Below the pieces are notes generated by a model that searched no databases, had not been told where the DNA came from, and saw nothing but the letters and a program-made list of their open reading frames with translations. A stretch of DNA of 64,000 bases from Lottia gigantea (Eukaryota > Mollusca > Gastropoda > Lottiidae): positions 1-64,000 of the forward strand of contig NW_008708646.1 of assembly GCF_000327385.1 (NCBI RefSeq), given 5' to 3'. Shown here piece after piece: positions 46,344 through 56,963 of the stretch (positions within the stretch are counted from its first letter, which is position 1; each line of letters begins with the position of its first letter). The position numbers and the translations under genes are program-made.

Positions 46344-46979
46344 GGCAAAACTAGTAAAATGAAATTACTGGTAACTGGTGTAGTGATATTTATTTCATAA
46401 TGCATAATATAGGGTTCTGCTTGCCCTCTGCCAGAGATGGATGGACCTTGTAGGGCCCTGAACGGTCGAACAGTATTTGGTATACCTGTCAATCTGCAGC
46501 TGTATAGTTATTGCTGATACAACCCGCCACCGGTCTGCCTTTTAAGCTTGCAAGCCATACCACCGTTTAACTTTTGCCGACTCTCACCATTCCAAATTAC
46601 AGAATTCTCACTCACTGAATGCAGCCTGTGAAATCATCCAGTATTGACTTCATCAATGAAGTTGATTTAATATGTGTTTTATATATAGTCTCCACTACTC
46701 ATAAATTTCCGTGCCTGTACCAATAACGTGAGCGTTTCAAAGCAGATTCTTTTCGATTTTCGGGTGGGGGTAGGGTGAGATGCTTCGCACGTATCTCACG
46801 TATCTGAAGGGCACCCATCTCAGCCTACCCGAAAATTGAAAAACGCTCAGGTCATTGGGACAGGCGTGGATATTTACGAGCAACGGTGCTAATATATACG
46901 AGCGGACGCCCACAAGGCTATACGCCAACCAGCAGCAAATCTCATCGCGGCTTTCGCCTTTTTAATAGCATCACTACTT

Positions 46980-47400
46980 CCATGTAGCCAATATACACAG
47001 GTGAACTAGGTTTCAATCGAATCAGAAAAATAAATTTCAATTAAAAGTCAATTTCAATAAATTTTGTGCTAAGTCGGGAGCCATAACTCGGAAGAGGTCA
47101 ACGAAATCGGACATACATCAGTGGGTATTGAGATGCTACCAATATACACAAGCATGCCAAGTTTCAATCAAATCCGATAAAAATTGTAGTTTCTATCTTC
47201 TTAAGCCAATTTTAACGAATTTTGCGCTAAGTCAAGGGCAATAACCCGGAACAGGTCGGCGGAATCGGACATACATCTGTGTGTAGTGAGATGCTACCAA
47301 TATACACAAGCATACCAAGTTTCAGCCAAATTCGATAATAATTGTAGTTTCTATCTTCTTAAAAAGCCAATTTTAACGCATTTTGCGCAAAGTCAAGGGC
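46980..47400 (+). repeat. Mollusc-type repeat piece inside the inverted-array element
   Basis: Three partial units with TACACAAGCATGCCAAGTTT, CAATCAAATCCGATAAAAAT, TGTAGTTTCTATCTTCTTAA and AAGTCAAGGGCAATAAC. The typical GGACGGACGG right end is missing, so this is an internal fragment. Confidence 0.65.
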
Positions 47401-47510
47401 AAAGTCACGAACCTACTTAAGTTGTGACATTGCCCGTCCTCCACCATTTATTGAATCTAGTTATCAACTACAAGCGGTTGATGTGAATAAGATGACCAAC
47501 ACCACTGCAA

Positions 47511-47904
47511 ATGGGTAATTTTACTGTGACCAAATTACCGTGTGACTTTTTTACTGTGACCAAATTACCGTGTGACCTTTTTACTGTGACCAAATTACCG
47601 TGTGACCTTATTACTGTGACCAAATTACCATGTGACCTTTTTACTGTGACCAAAATACCATGTGACCTTTTTACTGTGACCAAATTACCGTGTGACCCTT
47701 TTACTGTGACCTGACCAAATTACCGTGTGACCTTATTACTGTGACCAAATTACCATGTGACCGTATAACTGTGACCAAATTACCGTGTGACCTTTTTACT
47801 GTGATCAAATTACCGTGTGACCTTATTACTGTGACCAAATTACCGTGTGACCTTTTTACTGTGACCAAATTTCCGGTGACCGATTTACCTGTGACCTAAT
47901 TACC
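47511..47904 (-). repeat. GGTCACA minisatellite array, right arm
   Basis: The same units as the left arm in reverse complement (TTACTGTGACCAAATTACCG and so on), about 13 copies. One partial unit near 47710 breaks the period (ACTGTGACCTGACCAAATT). The outermost part, GGTGACCGATTTACCTGTG then ACCTAATTACC, mirrors the left terminus almost base for base. Confidence 0.9.
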
Positions 47905-48750
47905 TACATTCAAAAAATGATGTCTCTTTCATTTCAATTGTTATATCATTTCAGGCTCTTATTGCCTGTACACAAATACCAATGACTGGTGCATTAGGCT
48001 ACAGCTTTGCTTTGTTGATAACTAGATTATAAAATGTGTGTTCTTTTAATTTTTAACGGAAACACGGTAAACTAAATCCTTTACAGTTCAAGTCGAGGTG
48101 GTTTTGGTACGGGGTGAAACATTTGAATTTTTTTATTTTGAAGATGCAATGTGAAAATAAAATAATGATTGACATTGCAAACGTACAATTAGGTTTAAGG
48201 TTGGTCAAGAGCGCTGATCATTTCATTTCAATAGATAAAAATTTTAATCTTGAAATTAAAGTCTTATTTTCGTCTTATTAACATGAATTAAATGATAATA
48301 GAATAAAATATTTTTTTTTTATTTATCATGGCCCAAGGACGCTTCCGTACCTTTCATTTCAATTAAAAATTGCACATATCTTGAAATTAACGTCTTACTA
48401 TTTAACTACTTCCTTATAAACAAATATAAAATGAAAATAGAAGAAATTTTTTTTTCATATATCATGACCTCAGGACGGTTCCGCAGCAAAGACTGCCCTT
48501 TCCCGAATTATTATTATTTTTTATTGTGTTATAGTCACTGTATTCTTTCATGTTACAAATAAATAAAAAAGCAGTGCGTTCGATAAACTGCAATTAAATA
48601 CTATTTTTATCCAGATAATATCAGATACCCTGGTTCCGTACTTTTTTAATTGGCTTTGCGCTAATTTCTTCTCTAAGGAAAAAAAGGAAAATAAACTTTG
48701 TGTGCCTTAAACTGTGCATTGCAACAAGATAAAGATACCTCAATAGTTAG
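47905..48750. other. No gene recognised
   Basis: AT-rich DNA with two similar stretches (TTTATCATGGCCCAAGGACG near 48320 and TATATCATGACCTCAGGACG near 48460). These look like a local degenerate duplication. Confidence 0.35.
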
Positions 48751-49600
48751 AAATAAAGATAGCTTGCCAGGCAAGATAATATACGCCCACTAGCAGCTTT
48801 GATTTTAAATAAAGATAGCTTGCCAGGCAAGGTAATATGCACCCACTAGCAGCTCTGATTTTAAATAAAAATATTTGACAGTACAGTATAACATTTACCA
48901 GTATGAAATATTCAACCTTCAGACATACTTTTGAACTTTTTGAGGCGATACTGAATAATGTTACCAAGTTTCATCAAAATCTATCAAGAATTGGATCTTC
49001 TAGAGTGTTTACAGGAGAAAACTTGAAAGTGTTTTTAAGAACAAGGACAATAACTCATGCTAAATATTTTTCATATTTGGGTGATTACATACACTCACAA
49101 CAAGTTTGTCAAAATCCACCAAGAATTCTGCCTCCTAGATTGTTTACGTGCTACAAATTGAATGCATTTTCAAGTACAAGGGGCAATAACTCATACTAAT
49201 TATTTTTCGATTTTTCTGATTTTTAATAGGGCTCATCCTTAGGCGACAACAAACAGACACACCAAGTTCCGTCAAAATCTGTCAATAATTGAACCTTCTA
49301 GAGCGTTTACGAGTTAAAAATTGAACACGTTTTCAAAAACAAGGGCAATAACTCATACTAATTATTTTTCGATTCTACAGATTTTCAATAGAGTTCTCAT
49401 TGGGTGATAACAAACACTTACACCAAGTTTCATCGAAATCAGTCGAGAATTGCGCCTTCTAGAGTGTTTACGAGCATTTCAAGAACAATATTAATATTAG
49501 TTTCAACGAAATCAGTCCACGATTGTGCCTTCCTACAAGCTTACAAGCAACTTTGGACGGACGGATGAAATGGGTGACAGAAATATACGCCCCCATTTTA
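48750..49600 (+). repeat. Mollusc-type dispersed repeat, copy with doubled left end
   Basis: The left end AAAGATAGCTTGCCAGGCAA with ATACGCCCACTAGCAGC occurs twice in succession (48754 and 48814). Internal units of TACCAAGTTTCATCAAAATC, TTCTAGAGTGTTTACGAG and CAAGGGCAATAACTCATAC follow. The right end is GGACGGACGGATGAAATGGG with ATATACGCCCCC. Confidence 0.7.
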
Positions 49601-51870
49601 CATTGCCGATGTCCAGGAAAAATTTCCTTAATTACAGATAGCACCATGAGCTCAGTCAGGTGCAGGGAGTATAGGACAAAGCTTTCGTCAACCGGAAATG
49701 AAATGCATTATGGTGTATCAGCACCAAAACGGTTTATAGCACCTAAACATGTAAGATTAACTATGTAGAATTATAATGGAACAAAATCAAGAGACAAAAT
49801 ACAAGGCTGCAAAACATAGCACAGTCAACTGTAAAAGTTGGAACCAGGAAGCAAAAAAAAAAACAAAAAAGTCATAATTACCCACTAATCTGGCTCGCAA
49901 CAAATAGAAATTCGGAGCCGTTTGTAATTGCCAAAATTCATCTTCAGCTAGTTTTCTCTGTCGTTGAGCATAGCATATACTTAAACTCTTTAAGGGATAG
50001 TTGCGCCATTTTGAGGGGTTTGATATCAGTCTTGAATATATGTAAATAGTCTTCATAAGTACTAGAAATGTACGAAAATCGCATATTTCCTTCAAAAATA
50101 TCAAACTATAGGAATTTTAATCACTATTTCTATATATGCACAGAGTATCTTAAAATGACGAGTCGTCAACGAGTCGCCAATTCTGGCCACACATGCAATT
50201 TCGACGGGAACTGTTAACACTATTACTGCTTGCCTTAGCTAAAAAATCCCATTTTTAAAGTATGAATGGTGAAAAAGAATGGCGCACCAGTCCCTTTGAG
50301 AATGTTCTTTAAATTGTCCCATCATACCAGTGGTTCAGTCTCAGTGGTACAAGGGGTATGCTGCAGATGATTTTATCATGTTACGGATTTTAAAGCAATA
50401 CCCAGGGTCTTTTAGAGAAGAATTATTGAATACCCAAACACCCGATCCTTTCTTATAATTTCAAAATTCAAAATTACACTAATAAAACTATGGTCACTAG
50501 AACTGTTATGCGAGACAAAACAATAAAAGAGTGTTTCACTACAACGCAAGATAAAAATAGTCGTTTCGTGATTGTTTTAATTTGCCTTGAACAAGTTTTT
50601 TACGCTTCCAGGTCACACAATGAATGATCAATTTTTAAAGTTAGCGAAAGTACTATCACTTTTGCCATAACATGACATATTTTCTGATTGATCAGTGAAG
50701 GGATTCAGAATATCATTAAAATCACAACAACATTTTCTGAAAGAAGTAATCGATCAGCAACGGACCGAAAAAAATTCACGAAGCCCTGTTTCATCATTCG
50801 GCGCATAAATACCAAACAATAGCATTGCAATCCAGAACTTTACCGTTCTGATCAGCATATACTACCTTGAAGCTACAATCGCTATTACTGTCTAAAACTC
50901 ACCATCCCATAAGTGATAATAAGATTCAATAAAACAGCTAGAGCCACCCATGGCACAGGGTGGGAGTTTGCCAATGTGCCAATTTACAAGGGAATCTGAA
51001 AAAAATCAACCTTCTAGGCTTATTAGATAACGTGCTAAAGCAGTCAAAATTTTTCCAAAAAAGTGTCTTTTTGGAAGGTTGTGAAACGGGAAGTATACGC
51101 CAGAATCCCGATAGTATCAGCACTCAGATATACAGGGATTATACCATCACAGATTTTCCCTGTTGCTCTCTACGGTTTCCTATTTACAAAGTTAAGATAT
51201 AAAAAGTTATATAAAAGATGGTGCGACTTAACCTTGTGAATGTTACAATATGACCGTATTGTTAGTTCTTATTAAAATTTAGAATGTTTAAAATTAATCG
51301 AAATTAGGAGAGCAAATCATCACTTTGAGCCTGGTATCGGGTTCGATTCCCGGCCGACGCAAGATAATTTTTGATCTTTGAATATGTGCACGGCTTGTTT
51401 TCAAGCTTCCTTCAGTTTTCTTTCGCCGAAAATACATCAAAAAACATCCTGCAAAATTTTTTTATCCGTGGTATGATCCCACTACATTTCGAACATTTTA
51501 AATAATTCTGTCACTGTATCTAAAACCCGGCGTGGCAAAAGCGATGTACGGTCCATTAACCCCCATCGGCGAATCTCTCGAACAGGAAATTTGTCATAAA
51601 TTTTGAAATGTATACCGATTACATGAGACAGTGGCGCATTCAGTCGCATGAAACAACCCGTTGGAACAGTTGGGGTTATTGTTCAATAGAAAACAGAAGG
51701 AAAATTATTTGTCAGAAGTGGGGGTGAATGGCAGCGAAGGAAGATATCCTTGAATCTGGCGCCTTTTTTATATCTTATTTTATCACAGGAACAATATAAT
51801 CACAAAATACAAGTTATGAAAAGTTATAAAATATTGCACACAAAGTTAGAACGTAAAAAATCAGAAAAAA
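49601..51870. other. No gene recognised; SINE-like B box at 51341
   Basis: No supportable gene. A minus-strand frame at 49787-50104 contains LAEDEFWQLQTAPNFYLLRA before a donor-like GTAATT and could be an exon, but I do not recognise it. GGTTCGATTCC at 51341-51351 is a perfect RNA polymerase III B box. Confidence 0.3.
51325..51365 (+). repeat. tRNA-related SINE remnant (B box)
   Basis: GGGTTCGATTCCCGGC has the form of a tRNA T-arm with its loop, and the arms GCCGGG/CCCGGC are complementary. No A box and no acceptor stem can be found at tRNA spacing, so this is not a tRNA gene. A decayed tRNA-derived SINE is the simplest reading. Confidence 0.4.
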
Positions 51871-52429
51871 AAAATTATTTATTTAAAATTGACATTTACA
51901 GTGTCACTAGTTATTTTTAGATATGGATTAGAAACAAAAGTCAACATGAATTTATTGGCATAACCTCTGGATTTCAAAATTTGTTGTATATATTTGATTT
52001 GATTGGTAAACATAGTTTTGAACAAACCTACTACATTGATTAGTTTCCCTGACTTAACATACATATCTCTCCTCTTCATAATAGCCAATATAACAGTTAA
52101 AAACACTAAAATAAGTAATAAATTGTCAGAGGTATATTTAACAGGATACCCAAATAATAACCACGTATGGAAATCATGGTTGTTATAACCAGTTGATTGC
52201 AAAAAAAAAACTTCAATCAAAGCTGATATTAGATTTAACAATTCAATTATGGATGGACAAAGAATGAATATATGTTGAATTCTTTCTTCCTGAATACCTA
52301 TATAATAATGTCTTATAAAGTGTTGATGTTTTCAAATCATCAACCTCAAAGAAAAGTTTTACATTAACCTCATTCCATTCCATTTCATTTCATGGGAAAA
52401 ATCCAACCAATCTATGAACTCCCAAAAAA

Positions 52430-52570
52430 ACAAGACCTAAATTCCCTACATTTCATAAATTCCCTACATTTCATAAATTCTTACAGCAAAACACCCTACA
52501 TTTCATAAAACATCCTAAATTCCATACATTTCATACACTAAAAACATCTTCAATCAATATCCTACATTCC
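52430..52570 (+). repeat. CCCTACATTTCATAAATT short tandem repeat
   Basis: About seven degenerate copies of an 18-base unit lie between the presumed Polinton left end and its first gene. They could belong to the terminal region of that element. Confidence 0.6.
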
Positions 52571-52729
52571 ATCAAAGAAAAAGTATATTAAAAATACCCT
52601 TATATAAAATAACATAACATTTTTAATAGCCTCGTTTTAAGTAATGTTATTTTTAGTCTAGAAACTTTTAGAAGGGAGATAACTTTTTTTGGATAAAAAA
52701 CAGACTAAATTAATTCATTTAAAAATAGG

Positions 52730-53029
52730 ATGAGTTTAATTCTAAAACACGAACAACACAGATTCGAAGATTATTCGGGCGACGGTATCTTTTCTTCATT
52801 ATTTTCTCTAGGTAAAACAATAATTCCAAAAGTAGCTAGCTTTGTTTCAAAAAACAAATCACTCATTTCAAGCGGAGCGAAAGCCGTCGACTCAATCGCT
52901 GAAGCGGGAAAGAGTATAAGCGACACAGTGAAACAATCTAACGAGTTGAAAGAATTAGAGCTAATAAGAGAAATTCGAAACAGGAGATTAGAAGAAAGGA
53001 AAGGAAAAGGTTTTAAAGTTATAGGATAA
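52730..53029 (+). CDS. Polinton small protein, capsid-accessory type
   Basis: Ninety-nine residues with an amphipathic, Ala/Lys-rich middle (GIFSSLFSLGKTIIPKVASF) and a charged helical C-terminus. Small proteins of this make-up accompany capsid genes in Polintons and adenovirus-like elements. The specific role is inference. The next gene starts three bases after its stop. Confidence 0.5.
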   Translation: MSLILKHEQHRFEDYSGDGIFSSLFSLGKTIIPKVASFVSKNKSLISSGAKAVDSIAEAGKSISDTVKQSNELKELELIREIRNRRLEERKGKGFKVIG

Positions 53030-53032
53030 AAA

Positions 53033-53284
53033 ATGATTGTCGCTCACGCTCCAAAAACTTATTTCGGTTCAGGAGATATACAAAAATCATTGGGTTCTCT
53101 TCCTGGATTTCCATGGGCGAAATATCCCGGAGAAAAACATCTCCCAGGGCACAATTATACAGGTCCCGGCACGAGATTAGATCTGCGATTAGACGAAAAC
53201 GATAAACCCAAACCAGGGGAAGAACCAGTCAATAGAGTAATATTCCAAATCCAACTTTCAAAGAGAGAATGGAAAGAGCATTAA
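53033..53284 (+). CDS. Polinton small protein, unrecognised
   Basis: Eighty-three residues rich in Gly and Pro (GFPWAKYPGEKHLPGHNYTG). It overlaps the start of the integrase region by 16 bases. I do not recognise the family. Confidence 0.4.
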   Translation: MIVAHAPKTYFGSGDIQKSLGSLPGFPWAKYPGEKHLPGHNYTGPGTRLDLRLDENDKPKPGEEPVNRVIFQIQLSKREWKEH

Positions 53285-54108
53285 TCATTAAACTGTTAAA
53301 AGCAAAGATGAAATTAGGTATGGGATTGGCGGATGAAATTCATAAAGAATTTAGAAAAACTAAAAACTTTTTAAAAGTCAAAGTGTTTGAAAAAGATGAA
53401 ATATGGTCAGCCGATTTAATTCATATGCCAGTCGAAAGAGGATTTAAATATTGTTTAACAGTTATAGATTTATATACGAGATATGTATGGGTTATTCCTT
53501 TGAAAAACAAAACGGGATTATCAGTCAAACACTCATTTGAAACAATTATGTAACAATCTAACCGTCATCCAGAAAAACTATGGGTAGATAAAGGAAGTGA
53601 ATTTTATAACAAAAATATGAAATCTCTGGGATTTGAAATTTACAGTACTCATAACGAAGGTAAAGCTGTAGTTATTGAAAGATTTAACAGGACTCTAAAA
53701 AATAAATTATTCAAAAAATTCACTGAATTAAAATCCGAAAAATGGCTTAAAATATTACCAGATGTTGTAGATGAATACAATAACAAAATTCATTCATCTA
53801 TAGGTGTCACACCAACACAAGCCTCGAGTAATCCAAATATTATAAAGTCAATTAACGCGCATCATAACTACGAAAATGAAATAAAGAATTTAAATATCAA
53901 ACCCAAATTTAAAGTTGGAGATCGAGTTCGTATTTTCAAATATAAAAGTAAATTTGAAAAAGGTTACGTTGGATACTGGACGAACGAAATATTCATCGTT
54001 GATAAAGTAAACACCACATCACCTCCAACATATGAATTAATCGATCAAGACAAAGAACAAATCATAGGAAGGTTTTATCAAAACGAGCTTCAAAAAACCG
54101 ACTTTTAA
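53269..54108 (+). pseudogene. Polinton integrase (rve family), broken
   Basis: Recognised by the retroviral-type core: an ADLIHMPV segment with the first catalytic Asp, VIDLYTRYVWVIPLKNKTG, a DKGSEFYNKNM segment with the second Asp, and a VIERFNRTLKNKL segment with the Glu. The C-terminal KVGDRVRIFKYKSKFEKGY to GRFYQNELQK part is the small beta-barrel typical of Polinton and Ty3-like integrases. In the family it inserts the element into host DNA. Confidence 0.85.
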
Positions 54109-54110
54109 AA

Positions 54111-54521
54111 ATGAATGAATTTCTCGATAAATATGGAACCGATACAACCACAAACTTTCAACTTATGAGATGGGCGAATGAGTTAAATATATCACCGTTT
54201 TATTATTGTATGAGAGATGAAATAAATAATCTGAAATATAAGAAAGGTAAATTTTACGCTATAACAAATATACATACTTCCGATCAAAAAGGAGTTCATC
54301 ATTCTGCTTTGTATAAAGACTCTGACTTTTATTTCTTCGATTCTTATGGATTAGAACCCACTGAAGAGATAATCCAATTGACTAATAAACCAATCAAATG
54401 TTCAACATTTCAAATTCAATTACCGGGACAAAAGTTTTGTGGTCAACTTTCACTTTGGGTTTTATATCAGTTGAGTTTAGGAAAACAGTTTGAAGAAATT
54501 GTAATAAATTTAACTCAATAA
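54111..54521 (+). CDS. Polinton adenain-like cysteine protease
   Basis: A protein of 136 residues related to the adenovirus maturation protease: HHSALYKDSDFYFFDSYG holds the His and Asp/Glu region, and LPGQKFCGQLSLWVLYQL holds the catalytic Cys in its FCG context. In the family it processes capsid precursors. It follows the integrase by two bases, and its stop is two bases before the next start. Confidence 0.8.
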   Translation: MNEFLDKYGTDTTTNFQLMRWANELNISPFYYCMRDEINNLKYKKGKFYAITNIHTSDQKGVHHSALYKDSDFYFFDSYGLEPTEEIIQLTNKPIKCSTFQIQLPGQKFCGQLSLWVLYQLSLGKQFEEIVINLTQ

Positions 54522-54523
54522 AA

Positions 54524-55438
54524 ATGGCGAATAAGTTTGGATTAGGTTCTTTATCTTTAGAAACTAAAAAACCTAACACTACAGCGTGGATAAATAAAGC
54601 AAAACCTTACTTTGTGGATCAAATCGGAGACACTCTTCAAGGTGATTTAGATATGAACAATTTTAGCATAACTAATTTAAAGTCTCCGGAAAACGATAAT
54701 GCCATTCACAAGAAATATTTAATGGAACAATTAAATTTAATTGAAGTAAATAAAGACCATTTAAAAGAAAGAATAAATGATGTGAAAAGATTCTTCAAAC
54801 GACAAATGAAAAATAAAGATTTTATTGATGATACTAAATTACAACAAGAAGTAACAAGTTTAAAAAGTTTTATTGAAGAACAATTAGTCAACGTAACGAA
54901 TAAAACTGAGTTACAAAATTTAATTTCATTAATATCTAAATTAGAGGATAAGATTACAAAACAAAAATTAGACATTCAACAATTGATAGATAACATTCCA
55001 GATGAAAATACGTTTCAACAGGAATTAAATGCTCTGGAAACTAAACTTAACAGTGAATTACAAAAAGAATTAACAAATATTCAACAACAAATACAGAACA
55101 TTGATGATAGTGTTATTCAACAACAGATAACCACTATTAATAACCTAGTTTTAAAACAGGACAAAAATATACTCACATTAGAAAAGCAACTCAAGCAAGA
55201 AAATAAATCATATTATTTCAATCTTCCATTTAGAAGTTTGAGACAATACGTTACTTCTATTACTGATAATATTGATAAACCAAAAGACTATGAATATAAA
55301 AATTATGGATTTACAGTAAATATTAGAGTATATTCTGTTCCAAATTATACTATTCATCCCATAAATATTTTTGTTCTAGATGATGATGTACCTCAACAAC
55401 CAATATATTTTAGATTTCGAGGAAAAAATTACAATTGA
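54524..55438 (+). CDS. Polinton fibre-like coiled-coil protein
   Basis: A protein of 304 residues. The N-terminus has LQGDLDMNNFSITNLKSPEN, a pattern seen in tail-fibre and shaft proteins of phages and virus-like elements. Residues about 80-235 are a long heptad-rich coiled coil with many Gln, Leu and Lys. A fibre or spike role is inference. Confidence 0.6.
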   Translation: MANKFGLGSLSLETKKPNTTAWINKAKPYFVDQIGDTLQGDLDMNNFSITNLKSPENDNAIHKKYLMEQLNLIEVNKDHLKERINDVKRFFKRQMKNKDFIDDTKLQQEVTSLKSFIEEQLVNVTNKTELQNLISLISKLEDKITKQKLDIQQLIDNIPDENTFQQELNALETKLNSELQKELTNIQQQIQNIDDSVIQQQITTINNLVLKQDKNILTLEKQLKQENKSYYFNLPFRSLRQYVTSITDNIDKPKDYEYKNYGFTVNIRVYSVPNYTIHPINIFVLDDDVPQQPIYFRFRGKNYN

Positions 55439-56051
55439 AATAACTTTTCCTTTTCAGGTAAAAGTTGATTCAATATTCTTCAGACAAAACTCACATACAT
55501 TTAAAAAATTTAACGCTCGCAAAGTTCTTCAGTTTATCAATGGTACAAAAAATGTAGAAACTAAAGAATTAGAAATTAACGATGAAAACACCAAGAGAGA
55601 TCACTTATATGAAATTAAAACGAGTGGAAAATATATAGATAGGTTAATCATACCAGATAATGAAGAAGAAGATCTTTCATTGAGTGATTTTGATATGATA
55701 TTGGAAACGGAAACTCCACCATCAACGAATATTATTAAAAATCCAGAACCGAAAAAAGTAAGAAACAATTATGAGTTTTTACGAGCAACAGACTTTGAAT
55801 ACGTAAAACTATATTTTGTTGATAATGATGCATTTACCTCAATTGATATTCATAAAAGTCAACAACAACAAATTTTTTTAATAAGAGATGATGTGTATTT
55901 TTTTATATTAATCTCTATTGAAAAACCAAAATTTTCAGTTCATCTGAATAAGATTAATGATTCGAAAGAACAAATATCGTTAGTATCTGTAAAACTTTTT
56001 TTTGAAGATAGTAAACACGAAGTAGCTTTATCAGAAATTCACTTAATTTAA
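55380..56051 (+). CDS. Polinton protein, unrecognised, overlapping the fibre-like gene
   Basis: A frame of 223 residues that overlaps the end of the preceding gene. It is acidic and beta-rich in appearance (FDMILETETPPSTNII, KSQQQQIFLIRDDVYFFILI). It may form part of the same spike as its neighbour; no family is recognised. Confidence 0.4.
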   Translation: MMMYLNNQYILDFEEKITIEITFPFQVKVDSIFFRQNSHTFKKFNARKVLQFINGTKNVETKELEINDENTKRDHLYEIKTSGKYIDRLIIPDNEEEDLSLSDFDMILETETPPSTNIIKNPEPKKVRNNYEFLRATDFEYVKLYFVDNDAFTSIDIHKSQQQQIFLIRDDVYFFILISIEKPKFSVHLNKINDSKEQISLVSVKLFFEDSKHEVALSEIHLI

Positions 56052-56061
56052 TTACCTAAAA

Positions 56062-56511
56062 ATGGAACTCGAAAGTAGACAAAACTACATGATAGAAAAA
56101 CAAAATGAACTAAAAGAAAAACTAAAACAATTCAACAAATGCAGAAAAACATGGAGTAGAATTGATTCTGTTTTCAAAACATTAAGTACAGTTTTAACAA
56201 TAGGGATAACAGTGGCAACAGCCATAACCGGTGGATTAATGCTTCCAATAATTGTCCCAACTGTATTAGCCGCGTTCAACGCCGTTCAAACTTCATCTTG
56301 TGGTTTGATTACTTTAGGTTTTACATCAAAACAGAAAGCTCATTATAAAAGGAAAACAGAAATTTTAAATACATATCTAAATAAATTGTTTATATTTTTC
56401 GAAAGATCGAGAGAGGATAAGAACATAACCATTGAAGAATTAGAAGAATTCAATGAAATTTTTGATAAATTTGATGTAGAAATATCATCAATAAAAGTTA
56501 AAAATTCCTAG
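56062..56511 (+). CDS. Polinton membrane protein
   Basis: A protein of 149 residues with a charged coiled N-terminus, a hydrophobic hairpin at about residues 45-85 (TLSTVLTIGITVATAITGGL, then MLPIIVPTVLAAF) and a charged helical C-terminus. Function unknown. Confidence 0.5.
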   Translation: MELESRQNYMIEKQNELKEKLKQFNKCRKTWSRIDSVFKTLSTVLTIGITVATAITGGLMLPIIVPTVLAAFNAVQTSSCGLITLGFTSKQKAHYKRKTEILNTYLNKLFIFFERSREDKNITIEELEEFNEIFDKFDVEISSIKVKNS

Positions 56512-56520
56512 TTAAAAATA

Positions 56521-56955
56521 GTTGCTTTAAAAATATGAATAAAATTGAATTTATATCAAGTGAACTTTTTATCCAATGTTATTGAGCATATCGCTGACGA
56601 ATTTTTATCATTTAACGGACAAATTGAAATTGAGATGGAAAGATAACTCAAGATGGAAAATACAAACAAGACATAAAATTTGTAGGTTTTGATACCATGA
56701 CTTTTGTCAATTTCTTCATTGCGCTGGATAATAAATTGAATGCCTCCGATTGGTATTTCACAGGAAAAATGATTTTCCGTAAAAAAAATTTCAAAGAAAT
56801 AAAAAAGGGTAGTGGTGATCTTGTGGATTGATCACTTTAGGTTTTTTACATCAAAGCTCATTATAAAAGGAAATTTTAAATACATATCTTAATAAATTAT
56901 TCATTTTTTTCGAGACAAGAACAGTTAAAAAATTCCTAGTTAAAAATAGATACTT
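56521..56955 (+). repeat. Degraded partial duplication inside the Polinton
   Basis: This interval repeats, in decayed form, the end of the 56062-56511 gene (CATTATAAAAGGAAATTTTA-like text) and part of the polymerase N-terminal region (coding for SDWYFTG and KGSG). It therefore looks like an old local duplication of neighbouring Polinton sequence. Confidence 0.65.
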
Positions 56956-56963
56956 AAAAAAGA

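Larger units (their letters stand above)
45940..47904. mobile_element. Transposon-like unit with minisatellite inverted ends
   Basis: The left terminus reads GGTAATTAGGTCACAGGAAA and then TTCGGTCACCGGAACTTTGG. The reverse complement of the right terminus reads GGTAATTAGGTCACAGGTAA and then ATCGGTCACCGGAAATTTGG. Inside each terminus lies an array of about 13 units of 29-30 bases (GGTCACACGGTAATTTGG with TCACAGTAAAAA or close variants), in opposite orientation, at 45975-46343 and 47511-47880. The 1.17-kb centre (46344-47510) has no transposase; its second half is a piece of the common mollusc repeat. The whole is 1,965 bases. No target duplication is obvious, and mobility is inference from the defined ends. 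Confidence 0.75.

Noticed and set aside
45945-46362. Long repetitive open frames on both strands (HGNLVTV and VTKLPCD repeats), also at 47468-47714
   Set aside because: They follow from a 29-30-base minisatellite without stops in several frames; there is no domain or gene context.
45975-47880. Array that resembles a CRISPR at first sight
   Set aside because: Units are contiguous with no unique spacers, the arms are inverted to each other, and the genome is animal.
49787-50104. Minus-strand frame of 105 residues with a donor-like site
   Set aside because: No recognisable family and no neighbouring exon, so it is mentioned only in the regional note.
51341-51351. tRNA gene
   Set aside because: Only a T-arm and B box are present; A box, anticodon arm and acceptor stem cannot be drawn.
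51879-52241. Hydrophobic minus-strand frame of 120 residues
   Set aside because: It lies at the unresolved edge of the Polinton in very AT-rich DNA and has no family match, so I do not call it a gene.
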